A stretch of DNA of 6,221 nt from Pseudomonadota bacterium (GTDB taxonomy: Bacteria > Pseudomonadota > Gammaproteobacteria > Xanthomonadales > Xanthomonadaceae). The notes under the pieces were generated by a model. The model saw only the letters and a list, made by a program, of their open reading frames with translations. It did no database searches and was not told the origin of the DNA. The position numbers were made by a program, and so were the translations under genes. Where the stretch lies: assembly GCA_023423675.1 (NCBI GenBank), contig JAFAFD010000410.1, positions 1 to 6,221 on the forward strand. The letters are read 5' to 3'. Positions 1 through 6,221 of this stretch are shown here, piece by piece (position 1 is the stretch's first letter; each line of letters begins with the position of its first letter).

Positions 1-305
1 ATCAGGTTGTGCTCGGGCGAGCTGTTGTACTGGATCACACCCATCGCCACGTGGTGGTTGGTCAGCAGCAGGCCATCGGCCGACACGAACGAACCGGTGC
101 CACCGCCGGCGCGCACCACGGCGCTCAGCGGCGGCGCGGTCACGTTGGCCAGGTCGGCCGGATCGCCCTTGAAACCGGCCGCCTGCAGCGGCTTGGCCAG
201 GTCGGGCAGCTGGGTCGGCATCCACATGCCTTCATCGGCGTGGGCACCGGCGGCCAGGGTCAGGCCCAGGGCCAGGGCGGCGGGAAGAGATTTGCGGGCA
301 GACAT
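1..305 (-). CDS. S46-family serine dipeptidyl-peptidase (DPP7/DPP11/DAP BII-like), 5' part only
   Basis: The gene reads leftward from the ATG at 305-303 and is cut by the window edge after 101 whole codons; full-length S46 proteins are about 700 residues. Residues 1-23 form a typical signal peptide: basic MSARK, a Leu/Ala-rich core, and likely cleavage after AGAHA. The mature start DEGMWMPTQL, the segment LSAVVRAGGGTGSFVS (60-75) and the motif LLLTNHHVAMGVIQYNSS (79-96) are hallmarks of peptidase family S46. By family knowledge the second His of TNHH (H85) is the catalytic histidine of a chymotrypsin-like triad; the Asp and Ser lie outside the window. Such enzymes release N-terminal dipeptides from peptides in the periplasm. 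Whether this one prefers hydrophobic (DPP7) or acidic (DPP11) residues is set by a C-terminal residue not seen here. The start is supported by GGAG at 314-311, five bases upstream of the ATG. The gene lies downstream of tamB in the same direction but behind its own candidate promoter. Confidence 0.9.
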   Translation of the reverse strand, partial: MSARKSLPAALALGLTLAAGAHADEGMWMPTQLPDLAKPLQAAGFKGDPADLANVTAPPLSAVVRAGGGTGSFVSADGLLLTNHHVAMGVIQYNSSPEHNL

Positions 306-335
306 CGGCACTCCGGCAATACAGAACAGCCGGGG

Positions 336-364
336 ACCATAGCCGCTGGGGCAGGCCGGGGCAA
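336..364 (-). promoter_or_regulatory. Candidate sigma70-type promoter for the S46 peptidase gene
   Basis: On the minus strand, TTGCCC (364-359) and TATGGT (341-336) are separated by exactly 17 bases. Each matches the -35 or -10 consensus at four of six positions. Transcription would begin near 329, leaving a leader of about 24 bases that contains the GGAG ribosome-binding site. The site lies in the gap between tamB and the peptidase gene, downstream of the hairpin at 394-434, so a separate transcription unit makes sense. The match is moderate in GC-rich DNA and unproven. Confidence 0.4.
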
Positions 365-393
365 CGGCCGATGGTTGGGTGGCGGCGTTGCAC

Positions 394-434
394 CCGGGGT
401 CAGAGCCCTTTCGTTGAAAGGGATCTGACCCCGG
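394..434. repeat. 41-base inverted repeat after tamB (REP-like hairpin)
   Basis: The arms 394-412 and 416-434 pair over 19 positions with one mismatch (G405 against A423), leaving a three-base loop (GTT). The outer part reads CCGGGGTCAGA and the inner part CCCTTTC. The hairpin begins 13 bases past the tamB stop. No run of T follows it on either strand, so it is not a standard intrinsic terminator, although a hairpin this strong could stabilise the tamB mRNA 3' end or lower read-through. I recall near-identical GGGGTCAGA...TCTGACCCC palindromes as dispersed intergenic elements in Stenotrophomonas and Xanthomonas; that identity is from memory. The structure itself is plain in the sequence. Confidence 0.85.
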
Positions 435-446
435 CATGGCGTGGCT

Positions 447-3400
447 CTACTTCTCGCGGCGCCAGTTCAGCGAGCCGCGGTTTTCCACCGTGCTCGACTC
501 CACTTCCACGTCGAAGCCGCGGCGCAGCAGGTACTTCAGGGTCAGCACCGAACCGGCACCCACCATCGACACGCCATAGCCGACGTACAGCTTGGGCGAG
601 ATGTACTTGCCGAAGCCAATCACCGAACCGCCCAGCGCGCGCGACTGGCTCACGCCGGCATCGTCCAGGCCCAGCTTGGCGCCCAGCTGCGAAGCCAGCA
701 GGCCGCTGCCGGCCGACAACGCCGCCGAGGCCGCGGTGACCTGCTGGGTCTGGTCGGTGCTGGCATTGGTCAGGCTGCGGCCCAGCACCAGGTAGGCCAG
801 TGCCTCGGACTGCGACATCGCCGGGTCGGACCACACGTCGGCACGCGGCTGCTGCGCGCGGCCGGTCACGTCGATGCCGGCGGTGACATCACCGATGCGG
901 CGCTCGGCGCGGATGTTGATGCGTGGATCGGAAACGGCGTTGTAGTTCCAGTTGAGGTTGCCGCGGGTGATGGTCAGGTCCTGGCCGTAGGCCTTGTAGC
1001 GGCCGCTCACCTCAAGCCCGCCGTTGGCGGTCATCTCGCGGCCGGGCTTGGCCCAGACCTGCATCTTGCCGGTCAGCCCGCCCTTCAGGCCGAAGCCGGT
1101 CATCTTCACCTTGTCGCCCAGGCTCACGGTCAGGTCCATGTCCAGCGGCGAGGTGCGCGATTCCTCCGGGTCGGCCGGATCCAGCACCACCACGTCCTCG
1201 GACACCGAGGTTCCGCGGTCCAGGCGCTCCAGGTCGATGTCGGCCTCGGGCACGTTGACCGTGCCGCGCAGCTCCATCGCCGCCTTGGCCAGGGTGAAGT
1301 CGAGATCGGGGTTGGCGACGATGCGCAGTTCGCTGGTGTTGGACACCAGCACGTTCTCGCCATGGATCTTCAGCTGCAGCGGCTGCGCATCGCCGAACCA
1401 GGACAGGCCGCCGTCGACATACAGCGTGCCCTTGCCCGAGTTGGCCTGCGCGGTGATCTTGGCCGAGCCATCGGGCTGGGCGACGAAGCTGCCCTTGCCC
1501 TGGTCGAAGGTCAGGCCCAGCGCCGGGAATTCGCCCTTGAAGTTGGTCAGCTGCGCGTCACCGCCCAGCGAGGGCTGGCCGCGCGTGCCACGCAGGCTCA
1601 CGTGGCCTTCGATCAGGCCGGTGGGACGCACGATGTCCGGCGAGAACAGCTCCAGCCAGTACAGCCGCGACATGTTGAGATAAAGCTCGCCGTTCAACGG
1701 CGCGCTGGCTTCCCAGCCGGTCTGCATCTTCGCATCGACGAAGCCGTTGCCCTGGAAGCCCATGCCCAGGTAGCCCTTGATGCTGGCCGGGGTCATGTCC
1801 AGCTTCAGCGAGAACTGGTCGTAGCGCACCAGTTCGCCGCGGGTGCTGTCGGTGCCGGCGTTGCGGATCTCGCCCAGGCGCACGCCGCCTTCCTTCGAGC
1901 GCACTTCCACGTGGCCTTCCCAGGCATTGGCGCGCGGACGGATCTGCGCGTCCAGGCTGACATCGCCGCGCAGGTAGATGCGGCGGCCGGACTGCGGCGG
2001 CAGCCACGGCTGCACCAGCGACAGCGGCAGCGCATCACTGCGCACCACCACGCCCTCGCGCGGCCAGTTGGCCTGCGCGCACAGTGCGCCACTGCCGGTG
2101 GTGGCCAGGCAGGCTTCGGACAGCGTGTAGGTACCGCCATTGATGGCGAAGGTCGCCGGTGCCCGCAGCGACCACGAATCGCCCTTCATCGGCGCGATGC
2201 GCAGCGCGGACAGTTCACCGCGCCACTGCGCGCCCTGCTGGCGCACGCTGCCCTGCAGGTCGATCGCACCCATCTCATTGCGCGTCTGTGCAGCCAGGCG
2301 CAGGTTGGACACGCTGCCCTGCGCATCCACGTTCAGGCGCTCCAGCAGCATGCCGGCGTTGACCTGCTGGCCCTGCACCGCCAGCGTGCCGCTGTCGCCA
2401 CGCCACGGCAGGTGGCCCTTGATGCTCAGGGTTTCGGCGCCGTAGCCGTCCCAGTTGAGGTTGTTGCCGACCAGGTCGGCGGTGATGTCCGGCGCATCGC
2501 GCGGGCCCTTCACCTGCACCTGGCCGCGCAGGCCGCCATCGGCGCCGGGCAGCAGGTCGCTCAGCTGCAGCGGCTCGAAGCGTGCATCGATGTCCAGGCG
2601 ATCGCCGACCTTGCCCGACGCGGTCACCCGGCTGCTGCCCACGGTCAGCTTCAGCTCGCCCTCGCCCTGCTCGCCCTGCAGGGCGAACTTGCCCTGCGCG
2701 TCGACGTTGCGCTGGCGCAGCGTGCCCTTCAGCGAGGGCAGGTCCGCGGTCGCCTGCAGCGTACCGGCGGTGCCGGCCGGTGCATTGGCCGGCGGCGGCA
2801 GCTGCTGGCCCTTGGAGGCCAGATTGCCCGACAGGCGGCCATTCCAGCCCGGCACGAAGTAGCCCGGATCGAAGTCCTTCAGCGTGGCCTTGGCATCCCA
2901 GTCCAGCTGCGGCGACCAGGCCACCTGGCCCTCCATCTGAAGCTGGCCACCCGGGGTCTGCGCCTGCAGCTGGTGGATCTGCGCGGCCTTGTCGTTGCCG
3001 CGCACATCGAAGCGCAGCTGCGCCTTCTGTTCCTCGCGCTGCACGTCGGCGCGGCCGATCGCGGCCCAGGCCTGCAGCGTGCCGGCCAGGCCGAAGCGTG
3101 CTTCCTTCAGGGTCACCGGTACCGGTGCGCTGCCGGCGGTGTTCGGGTCAGGCGCCGGCACCCAGGTCAGGTTCTGCGCGATCACCGAGAAATCGAGCTT
3201 CTGCTGGTCTTCCTGGCTGAAATCGGCGAAGCCTTCCAGGCGTGCTTCGCCGCCCAGGCCCTTCACCACCAGCGGCGAGACCTTCAGCACCTGGTCCTGC
3301 AGCGAAACCACCGACGGTGCCAGTTCCAGCTCCTGCTCGCCCTGCTTCACCCGCCCATGCAGGTTGGCGTTGCCGCCCTTGCCCGAGGCGGTGAAATCCA

Positions 3401-4307
3401 GTGCCAGCGGCGCGATGCCCGAAGTCGCCAGCGCCGGCGACAGCAGCGCCAGGTCCAGTTCGTCGCTGCGGACCGTGGCATTCCAGGTCGGGTCGGTGCG
3501 GCCGTCGAACACCAGCATCGCCTTCAGCGGCTGCGGTGCACGGCCGGCGACGGCCACTTCCATGTGCGCCAGATCGCCGCGCGCGACCAGGCCCAGGGTG
3601 GCGGCAGTGCGCCCGCGCGGTGCCGGCAGCACGGCGGTCACGGTCACGTCGGTGTCGTAATCCTTGGCCGGGATGTAGCGGCCCTGGGCGGTGAAATCAC
3701 CCATGTCGCTGTCCACGACCAGCTTGTGCGCCTGGAACTCGCCATTGGCGATCTCGATGCCGCCACGCACGCGGGCGATGTCGATCACCGGTTCGTTGCC
3801 CTGGCTGATGCGGAAACCATCGATGGCGATGACATCGGCCTGGATCGCCAGCGGCATCTCGATCTGCGGCAGCGAATCGGGCCACGACGGCAGCTTGAAC
3901 GGCTCATCGCTCTTGGCCAGGTTGAGCGTCGCGTTGGTCAGTTCCAGCTTGTCCAGCAGCAGCTTGCGGCCCAGCAGCGGGCGCAGGTCCGGCTCCAGGT
4001 GCGCGCGCTCGGCGTGGAAGTGGATGTCGTCGTAGCGGAAATCGACGTTGTACAGGGTCAGCGGGCCGGCCACCGGGCCGTCCGCCTTGTCCCAGGTGAA
4101 GCTGGCGCCCACCGGCAGCCGCGCCACCACCTGCGCCAGCAGCACATCGCGGCCGGCCACGGTCTGCAGCAGCCAGTACACGGCCAGCAGCGCCAGCAGC
4201 ACCAGGCCGATCACGCCTACGCCCGACCATGCCCAGAAGCGGCGGCGGCGGTAGAAGCGCACGCGTGGCGGCGGCGGGGTGCGGGTCTCCGGGGTCTGCG
4301 CGCTCAC
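447..4307 (-). CDS. tamB: Translocation and assembly module subunit TamB (AsmA-like, DUF490)
   Basis: Encodes a 1286-residue protein, close to the usual TamB length of about 1250. A basic stretch (RFYRRRRFWAW, 17-27) precedes one hydrophobic segment (about 28-48), giving an uncleaved inner-membrane anchor with the rest in the periplasm. The long middle is low-complexity beta-rich sequence of the kind that forms the lipid-lined taco-shaped groove of AsmA-like bridge proteins. The C-terminal TamB domain is clear: NLNWNYNAVSDPRINIRAE (ending near 1135), VTGRAQQPRADVWSDPAMSQ (1147-1166) followed by SEALAYLVLG, and SPKLYVGYGVS (about 1237-1247) near the end, where TamB contacts TamA. Family role: with TamA it helps assemble some outer-membrane proteins, and it is implicated in phospholipid movement to the outer membrane, partly redundant with YhdP and YdbH. 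The start is GTG, overlapping the tamA stop by four bases; the next in-frame Met lies far inside and would lose the anchor. The only two cysteines I find are C733 and C743. Stop is TAG. Confidence 0.96.
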   Translation of the reverse strand: MSAQTPETRTPPPPRVRFYRRRRFWAWSGVGVIGLVLLALLAVYWLLQTVAGRDVLLAQVVARLPVGASFTWDKADGPVAGPLTLYNVDFRYDDIHFHAERAHLEPDLRPLLGRKLLLDKLELTNATLNLAKSDEPFKLPSWPDSLPQIEMPLAIQADVIAIDGFRISQGNEPVIDIARVRGGIEIANGEFQAHKLVVDSDMGDFTAQGRYIPAKDYDTDVTVTAVLPAPRGRTAATLGLVARGDLAHMEVAVAGRAPQPLKAMLVFDGRTDPTWNATVRSDELDLALLSPALATSGIAPLALDFTASGKGGNANLHGRVKQGEQELELAPSVVSLQDQVLKVSPLVVKGLGGEARLEGFADFSQEDQQKLDFSVIAQNLTWVPAPDPNTAGSAPVPVTLKEARFGLAGTLQAWAAIGRADVQREEQKAQLRFDVRGNDKAAQIHQLQAQTPGGQLQMEGQVAWSPQLDWDAKATLKDFDPGYFVPGWNGRLSGNLASKGQQLPPPANAPAGTAGTLQATADLPSLKGTLRQRNVDAQGKFALQGEQGEGELKLTVGSSRVTASGKVGDRLDIDARFEPLQLSDLLPGADGGLRGQVQVKGPRDAPDITADLVGNNLNWDGYGAETLSIKGHLPWRGDSGTLAVQGQQVNAGMLLERLNVDAQGSVSNLRLAAQTRNEMGAIDLQGSVRQQGAQWRGELSALRIAPMKGDSWSLRAPATFAINGGTYTLSEACLATTGSGALCAQANWPREGVVVRSDALPLSLVQPWLPPQSGRRIYLRGDVSLDAQIRPRANAWEGHVEVRSKEGGVRLGEIRNAGTDSTRGELVRYDQFSLKLDMTPASIKGYLGMGFQGNGFVDAKMQTGWEASAPLNGELYLNMSRLYWLELFSPDIVRPTGLIEGHVSLRGTRGQPSLGGDAQLTNFKGEFPALGLTFDQGKGSFVAQPDGSAKITAQANSGKGTLYVDGGLSWFGDAQPLQLKIHGENVLVSNTSELRIVANPDLDFTLAKAAMELRGTVNVPEADIDLERLDRGTSVSEDVVVLDPADPEESRTSPLDMDLTVSLGDKVKMTGFGLKGGLTGKMQVWAKPGREMTANGGLEVSGRYKAYGQDLTITRGNLNWNYNAVSDPRINIRAERRIGDVTAGIDVTGRAQQPRADVWSDPAMSQSEALAYLVLGRSLTNASTDQTQQVTAASAALSAGSGLLASQLGAKLGLDDAGVSQSRALGGSVIGFGKYISPKLYVGYGVSMVGAGSVLTLKYLLRRGFDVEVESSTVENRGSLNWRREK

Positions 4308-6100
4308 AGGTCCGCTCCGATGTTCAGGTACAGCTGGAACTGCGAATCCGGGTTGTTCAGGCCGTGCGCGATGTCCACGCGCACCGGGCCCACCGGCGAT
4401 TTCCAGCGCACGCCGAAGCCCACGCCGGTGTGCAGGTCGATGGTGTTGTCGAACGCACTGCCGGTGTCGACGAAGACCGCCGCACCCCAGGGGCCGCCCT
4501 TGAAGTAATGCTCGTACTCGGCCGAACCGACCACCAGGTTCTTCGCACCCAGCGCGTACTTGTCCGGGGCCGGCGTCCGCGGGCCCACCTCACGGAAGGC
4601 GTAGCCGCGGATGCTGCGGTCACCACCGGCGAAGTAGCGCAGGCTCGGCGGCATCGCCACCAGGTCGCTGGTCCAGGTGGTGCCACCTTCGCCGCGCAGG
4701 ATCAGGCGGTCGCTCTGCCCCACCGGGATATACCAGCGCAGCACGGCATTGGCCTGCACGAAGCTGGTATCCGAACCGGCGCCCTCGATGCCGCCGCGCA
4801 GGGTGGCGGTGCCGCTGACGCCGCTGCGCGGGAACAGCGGATCGTCGACGTTGACGTAGTCGGCCACCAGCTGCGGGTAGACCAGGGTCGAGGTGTTGTA
4901 GACCGCGTTGGTGAACTCGGTGCCCGAGGCATAGCGCCAGCGCTCGCGCAGGGCGTTCATCGAGGCGATGGCGGTCCAGTTCTCGTTGATCTGCCCGCTG
5001 CGGCTGGCGATCAGCTTGAAGTTGCGCAGGTCGATGTAATCGGTCTGCTCATCGTAGGCACTGGCGGTAAAGCCGTACCAGCCGTCCAGCCACTTGAACG
5101 CCGGCACGCGGTAGGTGCTGGTCAGGCTCTTCCGCTTCTGCGCATAGTCCAGCTGGGTGTTCATCTTGTGGCCGCGGCTGTTCACGTAGCGCCGCTCGAT
5201 GCCACCGCGCACACCCGCACCGCTCTCGCTGCCGTAGCTCAGGCCCGAGGTGTAGATGGTGCGCTTGGCCCGGGTCAGCTTCACGTCCACCGGCACTTCG
5301 CCGTTCTCGTCGGCCTGGTCCGGCCGTGGCTGGATGTCGATCAGGCTGAAGTAGTCGAGTTTGGTCAGCGACTCGCGCAGGCGGTCCAGCTTGCCTTCGT
5401 GGAAGTAGCTGCCCTGTTCCCAGTACACCAGCGGGTCGAACAGCTTGTCGACGAAGTAATCCTGCTCGAAGGTCACCGGGCCCATGTTGTAGCGGCGGCC
5501 GCTGTCCCAGGTCAGGTCGATGTCGGCGGCGTTCTCGGCGCGGGTGACCTGCACCTGGCGCTGGGTGTAATCAGCATCGAAATAGCCACGCTCGGCCAGG
5601 CGCCGGGTGATGGTGATCTTGCTGGCTTCGTACTGGGTGTGTTCGAAGCGCTGGCCCTTGCGCGGCTTGAACGCGGCCAGGTCATCCTGCAGGTACTGGT
5701 CGTACATGGCAGGGCCGGTGATGTCGATGTGCTCGCGGCGCACGCGCACCGGCTCGCCCTTCTCCACCCGGATATGCACCTGCACGCGCTCGTCCTGGCG
5801 GGGCGCTTCCACGGTGATCACCGGGTTGTAGTAACCGAACGGCTCCAGCGCCTCGCGGGTCTGCCGCTCAGCCTGCGACAGCAGGTATTCCAGCCGCGAC
5901 TCGCCCTGTTCCTTGCCGATGGTGTCGTACAGCGTCAGCGATTCCTGGATGTTCTCGATGATCGCGGCGTCGTCGCCCTTGTCCAATCCCTTGATGTCCA
6001 CCTTGTCGATGGTGCCACGCGCATGGGCCACGGAAGTGGTGGCCAGGGTCAGGACCATCAGCGGGAGGGCGTATTTCTTTGGCTGCATGCGGCACAGCAT
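4304..6100 (-). CDS. tamA: Translocation and assembly module subunit TamA (Omp85 outer-membrane barrel)
   Basis: Encodes 598 residues; TamA proteins are usually about 580. The N-terminus is a signal peptide: KK at 8-9, a hydrophobic core to about 24, and likely cleavage after VAHA (27). Three POTRA domains follow, at roughly 30-115 (with PFGYYNP at 87-93), 118-200 (with RRLAERGYFDADY at 166-178) and 203-278 (with KLDYFSLIDIQP at 247-258). The rest is a beta-barrel of alternating aromatic and polar strands. It carries the Omp85 signature GGDRSIRGY at 492-500, whose Arg belongs to the conserved barrel-lumen loop, then VFVDTGSAF at 542-550. The protein ends in FQLYLNIGADL; ending in Leu rather than Phe is usual for TamA. 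Family role: outer-membrane half of the TamA-TamB complex, inserting or folding a subset of outer-membrane proteins. BamA was considered, but three rather than five POTRA domains and the adjoining tamB settle it as TamA. The start is uncertain between ATG 6100-6098 and ATG 6088-6086 (residue 5); neither has a strong Shine-Dalgarno match, and both leave the signal peptide intact. Confidence 0.96.
   Translation of the reverse strand: MLCRMQPKKYALPLMVLTLATTSVAHARGTIDKVDIKGLDKGDDAAIIENIQESLTLYDTIGKEQGESRLEYLLSQAERQTREALEPFGYYNPVITVEAPRQDERVQVHIRVEKGEPVRVRREHIDITGPAMYDQYLQDDLAAFKPRKGQRFEHTQYEASKITITRRLAERGYFDADYTQRQVQVTRAENAADIDLTWDSGRRYNMGPVTFEQDYFVDKLFDPLVYWEQGSYFHEGKLDRLRESLTKLDYFSLIDIQPRPDQADENGEVPVDVKLTRAKRTIYTSGLSYGSESGAGVRGGIERRYVNSRGHKMNTQLDYAQKRKSLTSTYRVPAFKWLDGWYGFTASAYDEQTDYIDLRNFKLIASRSGQINENWTAIASMNALRERWRYASGTEFTNAVYNTSTLVYPQLVADYVNVDDPLFPRSGVSGTATLRGGIEGAGSDTSFVQANAVLRWYIPVGQSDRLILRGEGGTTWTSDLVAMPPSLRYFAGGDRSIRGYAFREVGPRTPAPDKYALGAKNLVVGSAEYEHYFKGGPWGAAVFVDTGSAFDNTIDLHTGVGFGVRWKSPVGPVRVDIAHGLNNPDSQFQLYLNIGADL
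4308..4318 (-). promoter_or_regulatory. Ribosome-binding site for tamB inside the end of tamA
   Basis: On the minus strand GGAG (4318-4315) lies seven bases before the GTG at 4307-4305, within the last codons of tamA. This supports the non-ATG start and the GTGA overlap (GTG start 4307-4305, TGA stop 4306-4304), a layout typical of translationally coupled gene pairs. Confidence 0.65.
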
Positions 6101-6160
6101 ACCGACCGCGCGTGACGATGCGAAATGCAGCGCGCGAATGGGGATCGGTTGTTAAGTGGC

Positions 6161-6166
6161 AGTCAA
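6161..6166 (-). promoter_or_regulatory. Possible -35 element of a tamAB promoter
   Basis: TTGACT on the minus strand, 60 bases upstream of the tamA ATG, is the best -35 match in the leader. The expected -10 position (around 6138-6144) reads C-rich and does not resemble TATAAT, so either the promoter needs an activator or another sigma factor, or this match is chance. Confidence 0.2.
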
Positions 6167-6203
6167 AATGCGCAGCTTTGTGCGCGTTATCTGCACGATA
6201 TCG

Positions 6204-6221
6204 GTAGCGCCGGGCCATGCC
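6204..6221 (+). repeat. Truncated GTAG-headed palindrome, probable SMAG/REP element
   Basis: GTAG (6204-6207) is followed by the arm CGCCGGGC (6208-6215), the loop CAT and then GCC, the first three bases of the expected complementary arm, before the window ends. A GTAG tetranucleotide at the foot of a GC-rich short hairpin is the defining form of the SMAG elements of Stenotrophomonas maltophilia and of related REP sequences in xanthomonads. Only three bases of the second arm are visible, so the call depends on the sequence just outside the window. Confidence 0.6.

Larger units (their letters stand above)
6101..6221. other. Non-coding leader region upstream of tamA
   Basis: No convincing gene is seen in these 121 bases. 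The tamA reading frame meets a TAA stop about 50 bases upstream of its ATG, with no ATG or GTG between. On the minus strand TTGACT (6166-6161) matches a -35 box at five of six positions, but no good -10 box lies 16-18 bases further on; the best options are C-rich. An imperfect inverted repeat (6167-6174 with 6181-6188) directly abuts this -35-like site. The far edge holds the beginning of a GTAG-headed palindrome. Confidence 0.5.

Noticed and set aside
7..428. Plus-strand frames opposite the S46 peptidase start
   Set aside because: They are antisense to a well-supported signal peptide and S46 motif, and have low-complexity Arg/Gly/His translations.
394..434. Hairpin as a classical rho-independent terminator of tamB
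   Set aside because: There is no T-run after the stem in either direction, so it is listed as a repeat, not as a terminator.
2655..2700. Tandem GCCCTG/TCGCCC-like short repeats inside tamB
   Set aside because: They arise from consecutive Gly, Glu and Gln codons of the coding sequence, not from an independent repeat array.
3114..3127. Perfect 14-base palindrome CACCGGTACCGGTG inside tamB
   Set aside because: It encodes the simple alternation PVPVT in tamB; repeated valine and proline codons produce it, and nothing nearby suggests a binding site.
441..4508. Open frame of 1355 codons on the plus strand covering all of tamB
   Set aside because: It is codon-aligned antisense to tamB, its translation is His/Gln/Ala-rich with no recognisable domain, and it follows from the lack of TTA, CTA and TCA codons in tamB. 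tamB itself has clear domains.
4229..6115. Open frame of 628 codons on the plus strand covering tamA
   Set aside because: Same cause: codon-aligned antisense shadow of tamA, Val/Ala/His-rich composition without domain features.
5868..6218. 116-residue minus-strand frame starting upstream of tamA
   Set aside because: It runs out of frame into tamA, its product is Arg/His-rich without recognisable features, and its start lies within the GTAG palindrome.

Overview
This 6.2 kb window is GC-rich and fully coding on the minus strand. Codon use is strongly GC-biased: neither complete gene appears to contain a TTA, CTA or TCA sense codon. The protein families, plus two short palindromic elements of types I associate with Stenotrophomonas/Xanthomonas genomes, point to a gammaproteobacterium of the Xanthomonadaceae, most likely Stenotrophomonas. 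That assignment is inference from sequence style and memory of the families, not a database match.

Layout in transcription order, right to left. Positions 6101-6221 are a non-coding leader; at its far edge it holds the first part of a GTAG-headed palindrome resembling a SMAG/REP element. Next is tamA (6100-4304), an Omp85-family outer-membrane barrel with three POTRA domains. tamB (4307-447) follows, overlapping the tamA stop through a GTGA junction; it is an inner-membrane-anchored, periplasm-spanning AsmA-like protein with the C-terminal TamB (DUF490) domain. A 141-base gap (306-446) contains a 41-base near-perfect hairpin just after the tamB stop, then a sigma70-like promoter. Last is the 5' part of a gene for an exported S46-family peptidase (305-1), cut by the window edge just after the conserved TNHH motif.

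How the genes work together: TamA (outer membrane) and TamB (inner-membrane anchored) form the translocation and assembly module, implicated in outer-membrane protein assembly and in phospholipid transport between membranes. The overlap and the ribosome-binding site inside the end of tamA suggest translational coupling. The S46 peptidase appears to be a separate transcription unit in the same orientation, concerned with periplasmic or extracellular dipeptide release. Its link to tamAB is probably only positional.

I see no new biological system here. This is an ordinary chromosomal region with a conserved operon. The points worth a second look are the two palindromic elements, the junction architecture, a lone cysteine pair in TamB and the candidate promoter of the peptidase gene.
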